A stretch of DNA of 64,000 bases, taken from the NCBI RefSeq assembly GCF_021531055.1, contig NZ_JADYTL010000001.1, positions 310,001-374,000 on the forward strand, read 5' to 3'. Under the pieces are notes generated by a model. That model saw only the letters and a program-made list of their open reading frames with translations, had not been told where the DNA came from and did not search any database. Each line of letters begins with the position of its first letter. Positions within the stretch are counted from its first letter, which is position 1. A program made the position numbers and the translations under genes. Below are positions 45,233 through 53,805 of the stretch, in pieces. This DNA comes from Collinsella tanakaei. Its GTDB lineage: Bacteria; Actinomycetota; Coriobacteriia; Coriobacteriales; Coriobacteriaceae.

Positions 45233-46861
45233 ATGGACAGCAGCAAACCGATTCGCATCGAGCACGCGGCGATCCTCACGGAGGACCCGTCGAACCCCCA
45301 TGCGGACACCATGGTCATCGACGGCGAGCGCATCGCCTGGGTCGGTTGGGCCGACGAACTTCCGCAGACCTACGCCGGTGACGCATGCGAGGCCGTCGAT
45401 ATGGACGGCACGCGCGTCATACCCGGATTCATCGACGCGCACATGCACGCGGTCATGCTCGCCGACTACAGCCGCCAGATCTCGGCGTTGCCGCCGGCGA
45501 TCAACTCGATCGCCGAGCTCATCGAGGCGATCCGTGAACAGCGCGCCCACCAGGACGCCGATACGTGGATCCATGGCTGGGGCTACGACGAGGCCCTGCT
45601 CGCCGAGGGCCGCTCCCCCAACCGCTACGACCTCGATACCGCCAGCGACGGAGCGCCCGTGTGCATGATGCGCACCTGCGGGCACATCCGCTGCGTCAAC
45701 AGCCGCGCCCTCGAGATCGCCGGCATCACGCGCGACACGCCCGACCCCGAAGGCGGGCAGATCGAGCGCGACGAGAACGGCGAACCCACCGGTGTGCTCA
45801 AGGAGACCGCACGCGACCTCGTCACGCCGTTCATCCCGCGCGCCAGCGAGCAGGATACCGTCACGGGACTCGTGGATTTGGGGCACCTGCTCGCCTCGCA
45901 GGGCATCGTCGCCGCGACCGACATGTGCACGCTCGACGGCACCGACGCCCAGCCGCTGCTCGCCAAGGCTGCGGAGGCCGGGCTTGCACAGGACATGGCG
46001 ACCTACATACTGTGGGATTACGTGAAGGACGACCCGACCTACGCGATCGCGCCCAAGCAGCAGGACCGCTCGCGGCAGCTGTTCTGCGCGGGCATCAAGC
46101 TGCTCACCGACGGCAGCGTGTCGGGTAAGACGGCATGGTTCGACACGCCCTACCTTGGCAGCGAACCCGCCGACGCGGACGCCTGCGGCTTTCCCACCTG
46201 CACCGAAGAAGAACTCGACGACGCGATCGCCTTCTGCGAGGCGAATCGCTGCCAGCTGTCGCTGCACGCCATGGGGACCCGTGCCATCGATCGCGTGCTC
46301 GACCATGCCGCGGGCCACGCGCCGTGGTGCGACGGCACCTACCCGCACGTGCGCATCGAGCACGTCACCGCACCGTCGCCCCGCGCGATCCGGACGCTCG
46401 TCGACACCGGCATCGGCGTGGTCACGCAGCCGATCTTCGCGTACGCCGAGATCGGGACCTACCTCGCCAACCTCGGCATCGATCGAACGCGCACGTGCTA
46501 TCCGTTCCGCACGATGCTCGACGCCGGCGTGAACCTGTGCATCTCCACCGATGCCCCCGCCACCTCGTGGGCGGTGCCATCCGATCCCTTCCCCAACATC
46601 AAGTCCGCCGTCACGCGGCACGCGTACAACGGAGTTGATTTCGGCCAGGACGAGCGCCTGAGCATCGAGGAGGCCATCGCGCTGTACACGCGCGAGGCGG
46701 CGCGGATGGTCGGCTTCGAGGGTTTGGGCATGCTGCGTGCGGGCTATAAGGCGAGCTTCGCGGTGCTCGACCGCGACATCCTCGCCGTACCGGCCGACGA
46801 ACTCGACCGCGTGCAGGTCGTCTGCACCTACATCCGCGGCAAGAAGGCCTTCGAACGCTGA
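45233..46861 (+). CDS. Amidohydrolase, YtcJ-like metal-dependent hydrolase
   Basis: A 542-residue amidohydrolase (AMP/YtcJ subfamily). The metal ligand pair is GFIDAHMHAV (HxH), with a carboxylated-lysine-type GIKLLTDGSVSGKTAWF, SLHAMGTRAID, VRIEHVT and CISTDAPAT containing the catalytic Asp. N-substituted formamide deformylases belong here; the substrate is unknown. AAAGGAG precedes the start. It diverges from the M20/OFA operon, so the three genes may act on related amides (inference). The 254-base spacer should hold both promoters. Confidence 0.88.
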   Translation: MDSSKPIRIEHAAILTEDPSNPHADTMVIDGERIAWVGWADELPQTYAGDACEAVDMDGTRVIPGFIDAHMHAVMLADYSRQISALPPAINSIAELIEAIREQRAHQDADTWIHGWGYDEALLAEGRSPNRYDLDTASDGAPVCMMRTCGHIRCVNSRALEIAGITRDTPDPEGGQIERDENGEPTGVLKETARDLVTPFIPRASEQDTVTGLVDLGHLLASQGIVAATDMCTLDGTDAQPLLAKAAEAGLAQDMATYILWDYVKDDPTYAIAPKQQDRSRQLFCAGIKLLTDGSVSGKTAWFDTPYLGSEPADADACGFPTCTEEELDDAIAFCEANRCQLSLHAMGTRAIDRVLDHAAGHAPWCDGTYPHVRIEHVTAPSPRAIRTLVDTGIGVVTQPIFAYAEIGTYLANLGIDRTRTCYPFRTMLDAGVNLCISTDAPATSWAVPSDPFPNIKSAVTRHAYNGVDFGQDERLSIEEAIALYTREAARMVGFEGLGMLRAGYKASFAVLDRDILAVPADELDRVQVVCTYIRGKKAFER

Positions 46862-46880
46862 CGAGAGACTCCATGGACGG

Positions 46881-46910
46881 TCCGCAGCGCCCCGCGCAGA
46901 GCGCTGCGGA
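46881..46910 (+). terminator. Stem-loop after the YtcJ-like gene
   Basis: TCCGCAGCGC pairs perfectly with GCGCTGCGGA around a ten-base loop, 20 bases after the stop. There is no T run. Confidence 0.55.
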
Positions 46911-46931
46911 CGGGCGGATTCGATAGATACC

Positions 46932-47056
46932 GTTTACGGTTCGGTTTTGAGGGCACCTGTCGAGTACAACGAACCTTCAGTCTATAAGATCCGCTGGTAG
47001 CAAGGCTATCGGTTTTTCTTCTACTTGGCAGGTCCCGCTAAAACCGAACCGTAAAC
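46932..47056 (+). repeat. 125-bp palindromic element, copy A
   Basis: The terminal 17 bases GTTTACGGTTCGGTTTT are exactly mirrored at the other end. Further in, ACCTGTCGAGTA and TACTTGGCAGGT continue the pairing imperfectly. The interior carries GGTAGCAAGG, also seen in the other two copies. No gene. Copies B (51261) and C (62933) have the same 125-base length. Confidence 0.85.
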
Positions 47057-47157
47057 ACCGCAGCCGATCTCCCACCCCACTTCGGGCATGCAGACAGACC
47101 GTTTTGGCCGATATGGGCGCGGCGCTCCCGTTACAGCCTGAGCCAGTCGGCTCTTTT

Positions 47158-47191
47158 AGGGTCGAACGGAACACGACCCCAACCAACCCAT
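47158..47191 (+). repeat. Partial copy of the GGGGACGT repeat family
   Basis: GGGTCGAACGGAACACGACC and CCAACCAACCCA resemble an arm of the element at 22709-22795 with one mid-core change. Confidence 0.4.
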
Positions 47192-47210
47192 CGCACAAGC
47201 GACGCAAAGA

Positions 47211-47242
47211 CGGCGGCGGCCCGATCGATCGGACCGCCGCCG
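47211..47242 (-). terminator. Rho-independent terminator of pstSCAB
   Basis: CGGCGGCGG-TCCGATC folds onto GATCGGG-CCGCCGCCG, followed by TCTTT on the minus strand, 73 bases after the pstB stop. Confidence 0.7.
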
Positions 47243-47314
47243 CTGCATGGGAATCCGCACCGGATGGTACACGCTGCACCGGACCTCCCGGCGGGTCAGG
47301 GGAAACCGGAACCG

Positions 47315-48151
47315 CTACGAGAACATACCGGTCAGGTAGTCGTTCAGGCGCTTGTCGTTGGGACGCTGGAAGATCTGGTCGGTCTCGCCGTACTCCACCA
47401 TGTCGCCCATGTAGAAGAAGGCGGTACGGTTGGAAACGCGTGAGGCCTGTTCCATGTTGTGGGTAACGATGACGATGGCGCGGTCGGCCACGATGCTCGT
47501 CATGAGGTCCTCGATCGCGAGCGTGGAAATCGGGTCGAGCGCCGAACAGGGCTCGTCGAACAGGATCACGTCCGGGTTCATGGCAAGCGTGCGCGCGATG
47601 CACAGACGCTGCTGCTGGCCGCCGGACAGGGCGAACGCGCTTTGATCGAGCTTGTCTTTGACCTCGTCCCACAGCGCCGCACCGCGAAGACTCTCCTCGA
47701 CCATCTGGTCGAGCGTTGCCTTGTCCTTGATGCCGTGGCGCTTGGGCGCGAACGTGATGTTCTCGCGGATGGACTTGTGGAAGGGGTTCGGCTGCTGGAA
47801 CACCATACCGATGGAACGGCGCAGCTCGTAGAGGTTCTCCTTGGTCGTGTTGATGTTGCGACCCTGGTAGAGGATCTCGCCCTCCACGCGGCAGCCGCGG
47901 ATCTCGCGGTTCATGAGGTTCAGGCTGCGCAGATAGGTGGACTTGCCGCAGCCGGACGGTCCGATGAGCGCGGTGATCTCGCCTTTGTGGAACTTCAGGC
48001 TCGTGTCGTGCAGCGCATGGTGGTCGCCGTAGTACACGTTGACGTCGCGGGTCTCGAGCACGACCTCGTCGGAGATGGCGACACCGGCGGTGCGCTTGGA
48101 GATCTCGCTCGAACCGACGCTTTTGAGGAACTGATCGGTCTCGTTCGTCAT
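47315..48151 (-). CDS. pstB: Phosphate ABC transporter ATP-binding protein
   Basis: A 278-residue ABC ATPase. [32 protein letters not shown] and [17 protein letters not shown] are all PstB signatures; the ABC signature is [16 protein letters not shown] and Walker B is [20 protein letters not shown]. It energises phosphate import. Its ATG overlaps the pstA stop by four bases (ATGA). It is the last gene of pstSCAB; no phoU or phoPR follows in the window. Confidence 0.96.
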   Translation of the reverse strand: MTNETDQFLKSVGSSEISKRTAGVAISDEVVLETRDVNVYYGDHHALHDTSLKFHKGEITALIGPSGCGKSTYLRSLNLMNREIRGCRVEGEILYQGRNINTTKENLYELRRSIGMVFQQPNPFHKSIRENITFAPKRHGIKDKATLDQMVEESLRGAALWDEVKDKLDQSAFALSGGQQQRLCIARTLAMNPDVILFDEPCSALDPISTLAIEDLMTSIVADRAIVIVTHNMEQASRVSNRTAFFYMGDMVEYGETDQIFQRPNDKRLNDYLTGMFS

Positions 48152-49074
48152 TCGGCAGTCATCCTCCTTGCGAGCGCCTTGCCGGCGATGCGCGACAGCA
48201 CATTGAACAGCAACACGCAGATCATCAGAAGCGCGGCGGTACCCCAGACGATGTGCTGGGCCTCCGGGCTGCCCTCGCCGTAGATCTTGTAGATGTGCAC
48301 GGCGAGCGACTCGCCCGGACGGAAGATGTTCCACGCGCAGGTCGGGCTGGCAAAGTTGAGCGAGAAGAAGTTCAGACGCGCGGGCGACGACATGCCGGAG
48401 GTGAACAGCAGGGCCGCAGCCTCGCCGAACACGCGGCCGGCCGACAGCACCACACCGGTCACGATGGCGGGCATAGCCGCCGGGATCAGCACGTGCAGGG
48501 TGGTCTCCCAGCGCGTCAGGCCCATCGCCAGACACGCATCGCGCTGGCTTGCCGGAACATCCTCGAGCGCCTGCTGGATCACGCGGGTGAGAATCGGGAT
48601 GTTGAACATCGTGAGCGCGATAGCGCCCGAGATGAGCGAGTAGCCCCAACCGAAGTTCACCGAGAACATGAGGAAGCCGAACATACCGACCACGATAGAG
48701 GGCAGGCTGGAGAGCGTCTCGATCGCCGTCGAGGCGATCTTGGTGATCGGGCCCTCCGGCGCGTACTCGACGAGGAACACCGCACCGCCGAGACTGATGG
48801 GCAGCGAGATGATCAGTGTCAAGATCAGCAGGTAGAAGGAGTCGAACAGCTGATAGGCGATGCCGCCCTCGGTGCCGTTGGCACGCGCCGCCTCGGTGAG
48901 GAAGCCGGGCTGCAGCAGCTGGCCGAAGCCCTGCGCCAGGATGTAGAGGACCATCGACACGACGATGACCATGACGAGCCCCACGATGAGCGTGAGGATG
49001 CCGGTGGCGATCCGGTCGTTGCGCATGGAGCGCTTGATGCGGGCGTTTTGCGCCTCGACGGTGAGGTTAGCCAC
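48148..49074 (-). CDS. pstA: Phosphate ABC transporter permease PstA
   Basis: A 308-residue permease with six predicted helices. The coupling-loop region reads [20 protein letters not shown] and is followed by [12 protein letters not shown], as in PstA. A GTG at 49074 overlaps the pstC stop by eight bases and has GGGGG upstream; the earlier ATG at 49095 lacks a site. It pairs with PstC in the inner membrane. Confidence 0.93.
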   Translation of the reverse strand: MANLTVEAQNARIKRSMRNDRIATGILTLIVGLVMVIVVSMVLYILAQGFGQLLQPGFLTEAARANGTEGGIAYQLFDSFYLLILTLIISLPISLGGAVFLVEYAPEGPITKIASTAIETLSSLPSIVVGMFGFLMFSVNFGWGYSLISGAIALTMFNIPILTRVIQQALEDVPASQRDACLAMGLTRWETTLHVLIPAAMPAIVTGVVLSAGRVFGEAAALLFTSGMSSPARLNFFSLNFASPTCAWNIFRPGESLAVHIYKIYGEGSPEAQHIVWGTAALLMICVLLFNVLSRIAGKALARRMTAE

Positions 49075-49978
49075 GGGACTTCGCCCCCTTCGCACCGATG
49101 AGATGGATGATCATGATGAAGATGAGGGACATGCCCATGAGCAACAGGCCGAGCGACCACAGGACGTCGTTTTGGACCGAGCCGGTGGCGTAGACCGCCA
49201 TGGAGGTCGTGAGCGTCGTGGTGATGGTCGACGCGGAGTCGAGCAGGCCCTCGGGCATGGCCTCGACGCCGCCGATGACCATGCGGACGGCGAGCGTCTC
49301 GCCAAAGGCGCGGGTCATGCCCAGGATGACCGCGGTCATGAGCGAGGGCGTTGCGCTCTTGAGGACGACGTGCCAGATGGTCTGCCAACGCGTGTAACCG
49401 AGCGCCAGCGAGCCGTTGCGGTAGCCGTCGGGCACGGCGCGCAGGGCGTCGATGGACAGCGTGGTGATCGTGGGCAGGATCATGAGGGCGAGCACGATCG
49501 AGCCGGGCAGGATGCCCAGACCCAGATCGACGTTGAAGATCGCGCGCATGGCGCCGACGATCACGTGGAAGCCGATGAGGCCGAACACGACGGAGGGAAT
49601 GCCCACCAACAGCTCGATAAGCGGCTGGAAGTACTTCTGGCCGAACTTAGGCTGGATCTCGACCACGAATATGGCGGCACCGATGGCGATGGGCACCGCG
49701 ATGATCGTCGAGATCACCGTCACGGCAAACGACGTCACGATCAGCGGAAGCGCACCGGTGAACGGCAGACCGGTCTCCTCGTTCGTGTTGGCGAGGTTCC
49801 AGGTCGTACCCGTGAAGAACTCTACAATGTTTACGCCATCCTTGTAGAAGGTGGACAGACCACGCTGGGCGACCATGAAGATGAGCGCCACAACGACAAG
49901 TGTCACGAGCGCGACGCAGGCGCCCGTGACACTCAAGCCTACCTTCTCAAGGCTGCGCTTCGGCATCTGCTTTGCCAT
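49067..49978 (-). CDS. pstC: Phosphate ABC transporter permease PstC
   Basis: A 303-residue permease with six predicted helices. ELLVGIPSVVFGLIGF and LRAVPDGYRNGSLALGYTRW carry the PstC-type coupling motif, and MTRAFGETLAVRMVIGG follows. CGAAAGG precedes the ATG. It lies 57 bases after pstS and overlaps pstA by eight bases. Confidence 0.94.
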   Translation of the reverse strand: MAKQMPKRSLEKVGLSVTGACVALVTLVVVALIFMVAQRGLSTFYKDGVNIVEFFTGTTWNLANTNEETGLPFTGALPLIVTSFAVTVISTIIAVPIAIGAAIFVVEIQPKFGQKYFQPLIELLVGIPSVVFGLIGFHVIVGAMRAIFNVDLGLGILPGSIVLALMILPTITTLSIDALRAVPDGYRNGSLALGYTRWQTIWHVVLKSATPSLMTAVILGMTRAFGETLAVRMVIGGVEAMPEGLLDSASTITTTLTTSMAVYATGSVQNDVLWSLGLLLMGMSLIFIMIIHLIGAKGAKSRG

Positions 49979-50035
49979 AACGCACCTTTCGAACAGTTCT
50001 AGCTACAGGGCGAGATCCGATGGGAACCGGATCGG

Positions 50036-50977
50036 CTACTCCTTGGGAGTGACGTTGCCCTCGGCGTCCTTGACGACGGTCATGGAGGACACGGGGATGA
50101 AGCCCTGCTCCTCGACGAGCGAGCCCTGGACATCGTCGGACAGCATGTACTCGAGGAACGCCGTGGTGGCCTCGTCGGCGTCGTTCTTGCAGTACATGTG
50201 CTCGGTCGCCCAGATGGGGAAGTCGTTGGTGGCGACGTTCTCGCTCGTCGGCTCGACGCCGTTGACCTTGATGGCCTTGAACTTGGTGTCGTCGAAGTGC
50301 GAGAAGTCGAGGTAGGAGATCGCGTTGTCGGTGGAACCGATCTGGGTCACGACGTCACCGGACTTGTCGAGCTCGGCCTCGCCCTTGAAGGTGGACTCGG
50401 GCTCGCCGGCGCCGAAGACCGCAGCCTCGAAGGTCGCGCGGGTGCCGGAACCGGACTTGCGGTTCATGACGTAGATGTCGGCATCCTCGCCGCCGACCTC
50501 GGACCAGTTGGTGATCTCGCCGGAGAAGATACCCTTGAGCTGCTCGAGGGTCAGATCGTCGACGGTGACGTTCAGGGAGACGACCGGGCCCATGCCCACG
50601 ACGGCGACCTCATGGTCGACGAGGTCGGCGCACTGGTCGGCCTCGAGCTTGGTCTCGGCGAAGACGTCGGAGTTGCCGATGGTCACGGTGCCGTCGGCCA
50701 CGGCGGTAAGACCCGTGCCCGAGCCGTTGCCCGAGCCGGTGATGGAGACGTCGGGGTTCTCGCTCATGAACTGCTCGGCGGCAGCCTCGACGAGAGCCTG
50801 GAAGGAAGAGGCGCCGTCGTAGGTGACGGTACCGACGAGCGAGGAGCCCTCAGCGGCAGCGGAGCCGGCAGCCGTGGTGCCACCACCGCCGCAACCGGCG
50901 AGGCCGAGGCCCGCGACGGCAGCGATGCCACCGGCGAGACCGAGGAACTGACGACGAGAGCAAGCGTAGTCGAACAT
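50036..50977 (-). CDS. pstS: Phosphate-binding lipoprotein PstS with twin-arginine-type signal
   Basis: A 313-residue substrate-binding protein. The N-terminus CSRRQFLGLAGGIAAVAG is a twin-arginine motif directly followed by a lipobox LAGC (Cys about 29) and a Gly/Ala linker, so the protein may be exported folded by Tat and lipidated. The mature part has GSSLVGTVTYDGASSF, GSGNGSGTGLTAV (phosphate-binding loop), SDVFAE and NRKSGSGTRATFEA. ATG 50977 has AAAGGAG. It is first of pstSCAB. Confidence 0.94.
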   Translation of the reverse strand: MFDYACSRRQFLGLAGGIAAVAGLGLAGCGGGGTTAAGSAAAEGSSLVGTVTYDGASSFQALVEAAAEQFMSENPDVSITGSGNGSGTGLTAVADGTVTIGNSDVFAETKLEADQCADLVDHEVAVVGMGPVVSLNVTVDDLTLEQLKGIFSGEITNWSEVGGEDADIYVMNRKSGSGTRATFEAAVFGAGEPESTFKGEAELDKSGDVVTQIGSTDNAISYLDFSHFDDTKFKAIKVNGVEPTSENVATNDFPIWATEHMYCKNDADEATTAFLEYMLSDDVQGSLVEEQGFIPVSSMTVVKDAEGNVTPKE

Positions 50978-51142
50978 GGTTCTCCTTTCGCGAACACTGC
51001 GATTCGCACAAGCTTTGCGAACGGTCATGCAGACCCGTCCGCGTTTCCGCTACGTACTCTATCGCGCGCCCGTCGCCGGCTCCTGCTCGTTTACGTCTTA
51101 TTACGATGCTCTGACCGACCATTACCGTCGGATTTCCGCCAC

Positions 51143-51159
51143 CTTACAGCCTCCTTACA
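51143..51159. promoter_or_regulatory. Possible PHO-box-like direct repeat upstream of pstS
   Basis: CTTACA-GCCTC-CTTACA is an exact hexamer repeat at 11-base spacing, the period used by PhoP/PhoB boxes. It lies about 165 bases before the pstS start. A third, weaker hexamer may lie at 51132. Orientation on the plus strand, opposite to pstS, leaves the assignment uncertain. Confidence 0.35.
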
Positions 51160-51169
51160 AACAGGCGCT

Positions 51170-51255
51170 GATGTTATTTCACCCCAGGGGTTTTGTCGCA
51201 CCGGGCGGCCTTGAGGCCGCCCGGTGCGACAAAACCCCTGGGGTGAAATTACATC
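51170..51255. repeat. 86-bp near-perfect palindrome
   Basis: Two 42-base arms (51170-51211 and 51214-51255) pair with one mismatch around a two-base centre. Each arm itself contains the palindrome CCCCAGGGG. The centre is GGGCGGCCT-TG-AGGCCGCCC. It ends five bases before the 125-bp element copy B. No gene. Confidence 0.85.
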
Positions 51256-51260
51256 ATCCT

Positions 51261-51385
51261 GTTTACGGTTCGGTTTTAGGCGGCATACCTGAGTAGAGAG
51301 GTGTCCGAGCTTAGCAGACCCGCAGGTAACAAAGCCGCCGATTTCCAGTCTACTCGGCAGGATCCCGCAAAACCGAACCATAAAC
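51261..51385 (+). repeat. 125-bp palindromic element, copy B
   Basis: It begins GTTTACGGTTCGGTTTT and ends AAAACCGAACCATAAAC, 16 of 17 bases mirrored. GAGTAGA/TCTACTC continue the pairing further in. GCAGGTAACAAAGCCGCCG in the middle matches copies A and C. Confidence 0.85.
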
Positions 51386-51508
51386 GCGATTGCGCGCAGC
51401 GGCTCGAAACAAAACGGCTCACCCATCCTAAAACGTCCCGAAAAACGCGGGGCGGAGGCGCGAAATCTATCGCACCCCCGCTCCGAACGAAATGCAAAGA
51501 AGCGTGAC

Positions 51509-52921
51509 CTACAGCTCCACGTCCATCAGCCGCACGACCGATAGCGTGTAAATCTTGAGCGCCTCCTTGAGCAGCGCTTCGTTGGCGCACTCGTTGGGGC
51601 CGTGCATGGGACCGCCCCATGCCGGCAGCTCCAGGTCGTTGTCCTCCGGTCCGAACGACACCGCACGGGCGAAGTTGCGCGCATACGTGCCGCCGCCCAT
51701 GGAGATCGGATACGCGGGCTTGCCGGTCACCTCGTGATAGGTCGAAAGCAGCGTCTGGACCGCCGGATGGTCGGCCGAGATCGAGAACGGCACCTTATCG
51801 TGGTCGACGGTCAACTGCGCCCCGAAGCGCTCAGCGACCTCGCGGCACGTGCGCTCGAGGGTCTCCTCCGTCGTGCTATCGGGGAAGCGCACATCGATCG
51901 TCTGACGGATGCGGCCATCGGCGACCTCGACGGTGCCGCCGTTGAGCGTCAACGGACCGAACGCCGGGCTCTCGCATGCGATCCCCAGGCTCTCCCCCGC
52001 CGTATCGGCATGGATGATCGCCATGAGATCCAAAAACGGCTTCTCGGGCTCGGCAACGAGATCGGCCTCGCGCAGATACGCGAGCACGAGCCCGATGGCG
52101 TTGATCGTGCCCTCGGGCAGCGATGCGTGACCGCCGATGCCGTGCGCCACGATGCGCGTCCTTCCGGCCTCGACCGCCTCGAGCGTCAGACGGTCGGCGT
52201 TGGCGACGGGCGCCGGGCAGTCGGCGATGTCGACCGCGATCTCGCAGATCGACTCGGCGGGAATGGCGTTCGTGGCCTCGGCGCCGCTCCACGACAGAAT
52301 GCGGCCGCCCTCGATCGGCGCACTCGCAAACGTCGCACCGAACTGCCCCTTCTCGGCGTTGCCCAAGGGGAACTCCGCATCGGGCGTGAACAGGAAGGCC
52401 GGGTCGTCATGGCCGTCGAGGTAGTGATGGACGTCGGTCATGCCCGTCTCCTCGTCGCAGCCGAGCAGCGCACGGAAGGTGTAGCGCGGCACGTCGTAGA
52501 GGCGCTTTAGGAAAGCGCCGGCGTACAGGGCGAGCACCGCGGGCCCTTTGTCGTCGATCACACCGCGGCCGAGTAGCCAGCCGTCGCGGCGCACGCAGGT
52601 GAACGGATCGGTGTTCCAACCGGGACCGGCCGGCACCACATCCACATGCGCGATGGTCGCCACCTGCGTGTCGCTGGCACCGGGGATATCGGCGATGCCC
52701 ACGTAACCCTCGTCGTCGCTCACCTCGTAGCCGAGCTTCGCGGCGATATAGAGCGCACAGTCGAGTGCATCGCGCACGGGCGCGCCGAACGGCGAGCCGG
52801 GGGTACCGGCGGAGGCGTCGGCGACCGACGGGTGCTCCACCAGGCGCGCGATGTCGGCGACGACGTCCTCCCAGACCTCGTCGACGTAGACGTCGACTTG
52901 GGATTCGAGCGTGTTGTCCAT
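51509..52921 (-). CDS. M20 family dipeptidase (Sapep/PepV-type)
   Basis: A 470-residue zinc dipeptidase. VATIAHVDVVPAGPGWNTDP holds the first His/Asp, GRGVIDDKGPAVLALYAGAF the second Asp, LLGCDEETGMTDVHHY the catalytic Glu pair and FTPDAEFPLGNAEKGQF the next ligand. GGGTYARNF and PMHGPNE near the end complete the site. The GRGVIDDKGP and DEETG set is typical of Xaa-His/PepV dipeptidases. GAGGAG lies before the ATG. It follows the HAD phosphatase by 34 bases, so the two are likely co-transcribed. Confidence 0.9.
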   Translation of the reverse strand: MDNTLESQVDVYVDEVWEDVVADIARLVEHPSVADASAGTPGSPFGAPVRDALDCALYIAAKLGYEVSDDEGYVGIADIPGASDTQVATIAHVDVVPAGPGWNTDPFTCVRRDGWLLGRGVIDDKGPAVLALYAGAFLKRLYDVPRYTFRALLGCDEETGMTDVHHYLDGHDDPAFLFTPDAEFPLGNAEKGQFGATFASAPIEGGRILSWSGAEATNAIPAESICEIAVDIADCPAPVANADRLTLEAVEAGRTRIVAHGIGGHASLPEGTINAIGLVLAYLREADLVAEPEKPFLDLMAIIHADTAGESLGIACESPAFGPLTLNGGTVEVADGRIRQTIDVRFPDSTTEETLERTCREVAERFGAQLTVDHDKVPFSISADHPAVQTLLSTYHEVTGKPAYPISMGGGTYARNFARAVSFGPEDNDLELPAWGGPMHGPNECANEALLKEALKIYTLSVVRLMDVEL

Positions 52922-52955
52922 AGGTACTCCTCACGTACGACGTGGTAAAACCGGA

Positions 52956-53645
52956 TTATGCGAGCGCGACCCCGAGCGCTGTGGCGAGCTCGGGGATGCC
53001 GTGACAGATCACATCGGCCCCGGCCTGCTCGTGCTCGCCGGGTTTGGCCGTGCCGGTGTACACCGCGATACAGGGGACGCCGCAGGCATGGGCGCCCTGC
53101 GTGTCATGCTTGCGGTCGCCGACCATCACGGCGCTACCGGGGTCGACGTCCAGCTGACGCAGCGCCTCGCGGATGGAATCCGCCTTGGTATCGCGGCCGG
53201 GTTCGAGCCTGCCGACGATGGTCTCGAAGGGCGGCAGGTCGAGCGCTCCGATCATGTCGAGGGCCATGGACTCCAGACGCGAGGTCGCCACCGCGATCCT
53301 GGTCCCACGCTCGCTGAGCGCACGGAGCAGCTCCGGGATTCCCGGAAGCGGTGGATAATCCTCGGGTCGGACCTCGACGTCGAACAGCGCGCGGTACTCG
53401 TTGGTGATGGCGATCGCCTCGTCGAGATCGACCCCGCACAGGTTCATGAAGCCATCGAACAGCGGCGGTCCGATCAGGCTCGTCAGATCGCCGAGCGCAT
53501 CCACGTCGTAGCCACGGCGCTCGAGCGCCTTGCGGGCCGTGCGAACGATCGCGCGGCTCGTGTCAGCGATGGTCCCATCGAAGTCGAACAGCACGACCGG
53601 ACGATCGGCCAGATGGAGCGCGTCAGCGCCTGCCGTCTCCGCCAT
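52956..53645 (-). CDS. HAD-superfamily phosphatase, phosphoglycolate phosphatase-like
   Basis: A 229-residue HAD IA protein. VVLFDFDGTIADTSRAIVRT is motif I, IAVATSRLES is motif II (TSR rather than TNK), TKADSIREAL supplies the lysine, and VMVGDRKHDTQGAHACGV is motif IV. The GDRKHD-type motif matches phosphoglycolate phosphatase-like enzymes; the substrate is unknown. A GGGGGGG run precedes the ATG. It starts 160 bases after the S1 gene and its terminator, and leads into the dipeptidase. Confidence 0.88.
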   Translation of the reverse strand: MAETAGADALHLADRPVVLFDFDGTIADTSRAIVRTARKALERRGYDVDALGDLTSLIGPPLFDGFMNLCGVDLDEAIAITNEYRALFDVEVRPEDYPPLPGIPELLRALSERGTRIAVATSRLESMALDMIGALDLPPFETIVGRLEPGRDTKADSIREALRQLDVDPGSAVMVGDRKHDTQGAHACGVPCIAVYTGTAKPGEHEQAGADVICHGIPELATALGVALA

Positions 53646-53754
53646 CAGTGCCCCCCCCTTTCAAGAAAACTCACATGCCCGTACATCATACGCCATCGGA
53701 GCGCACGAGATGAAGCGCGCGATCGCGCACATACCGCAAACCCCGATCGGCAAG

Positions 53755-53782
53755 AAAAAGGCCCCTGCATGGCAGGGGCCTT
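53755..53782 (-). terminator. Rho-independent terminator of rpsA
   Basis: AAGGCCCCTGC pairs with GCAGGGGCCTT around three bases, followed by TTT on the minus strand, 24 bases after the rpsA stop. Confidence 0.88.
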
Positions 53783-53805
53783 GTGCGAATCCATGATCGC
53801 GGAGC

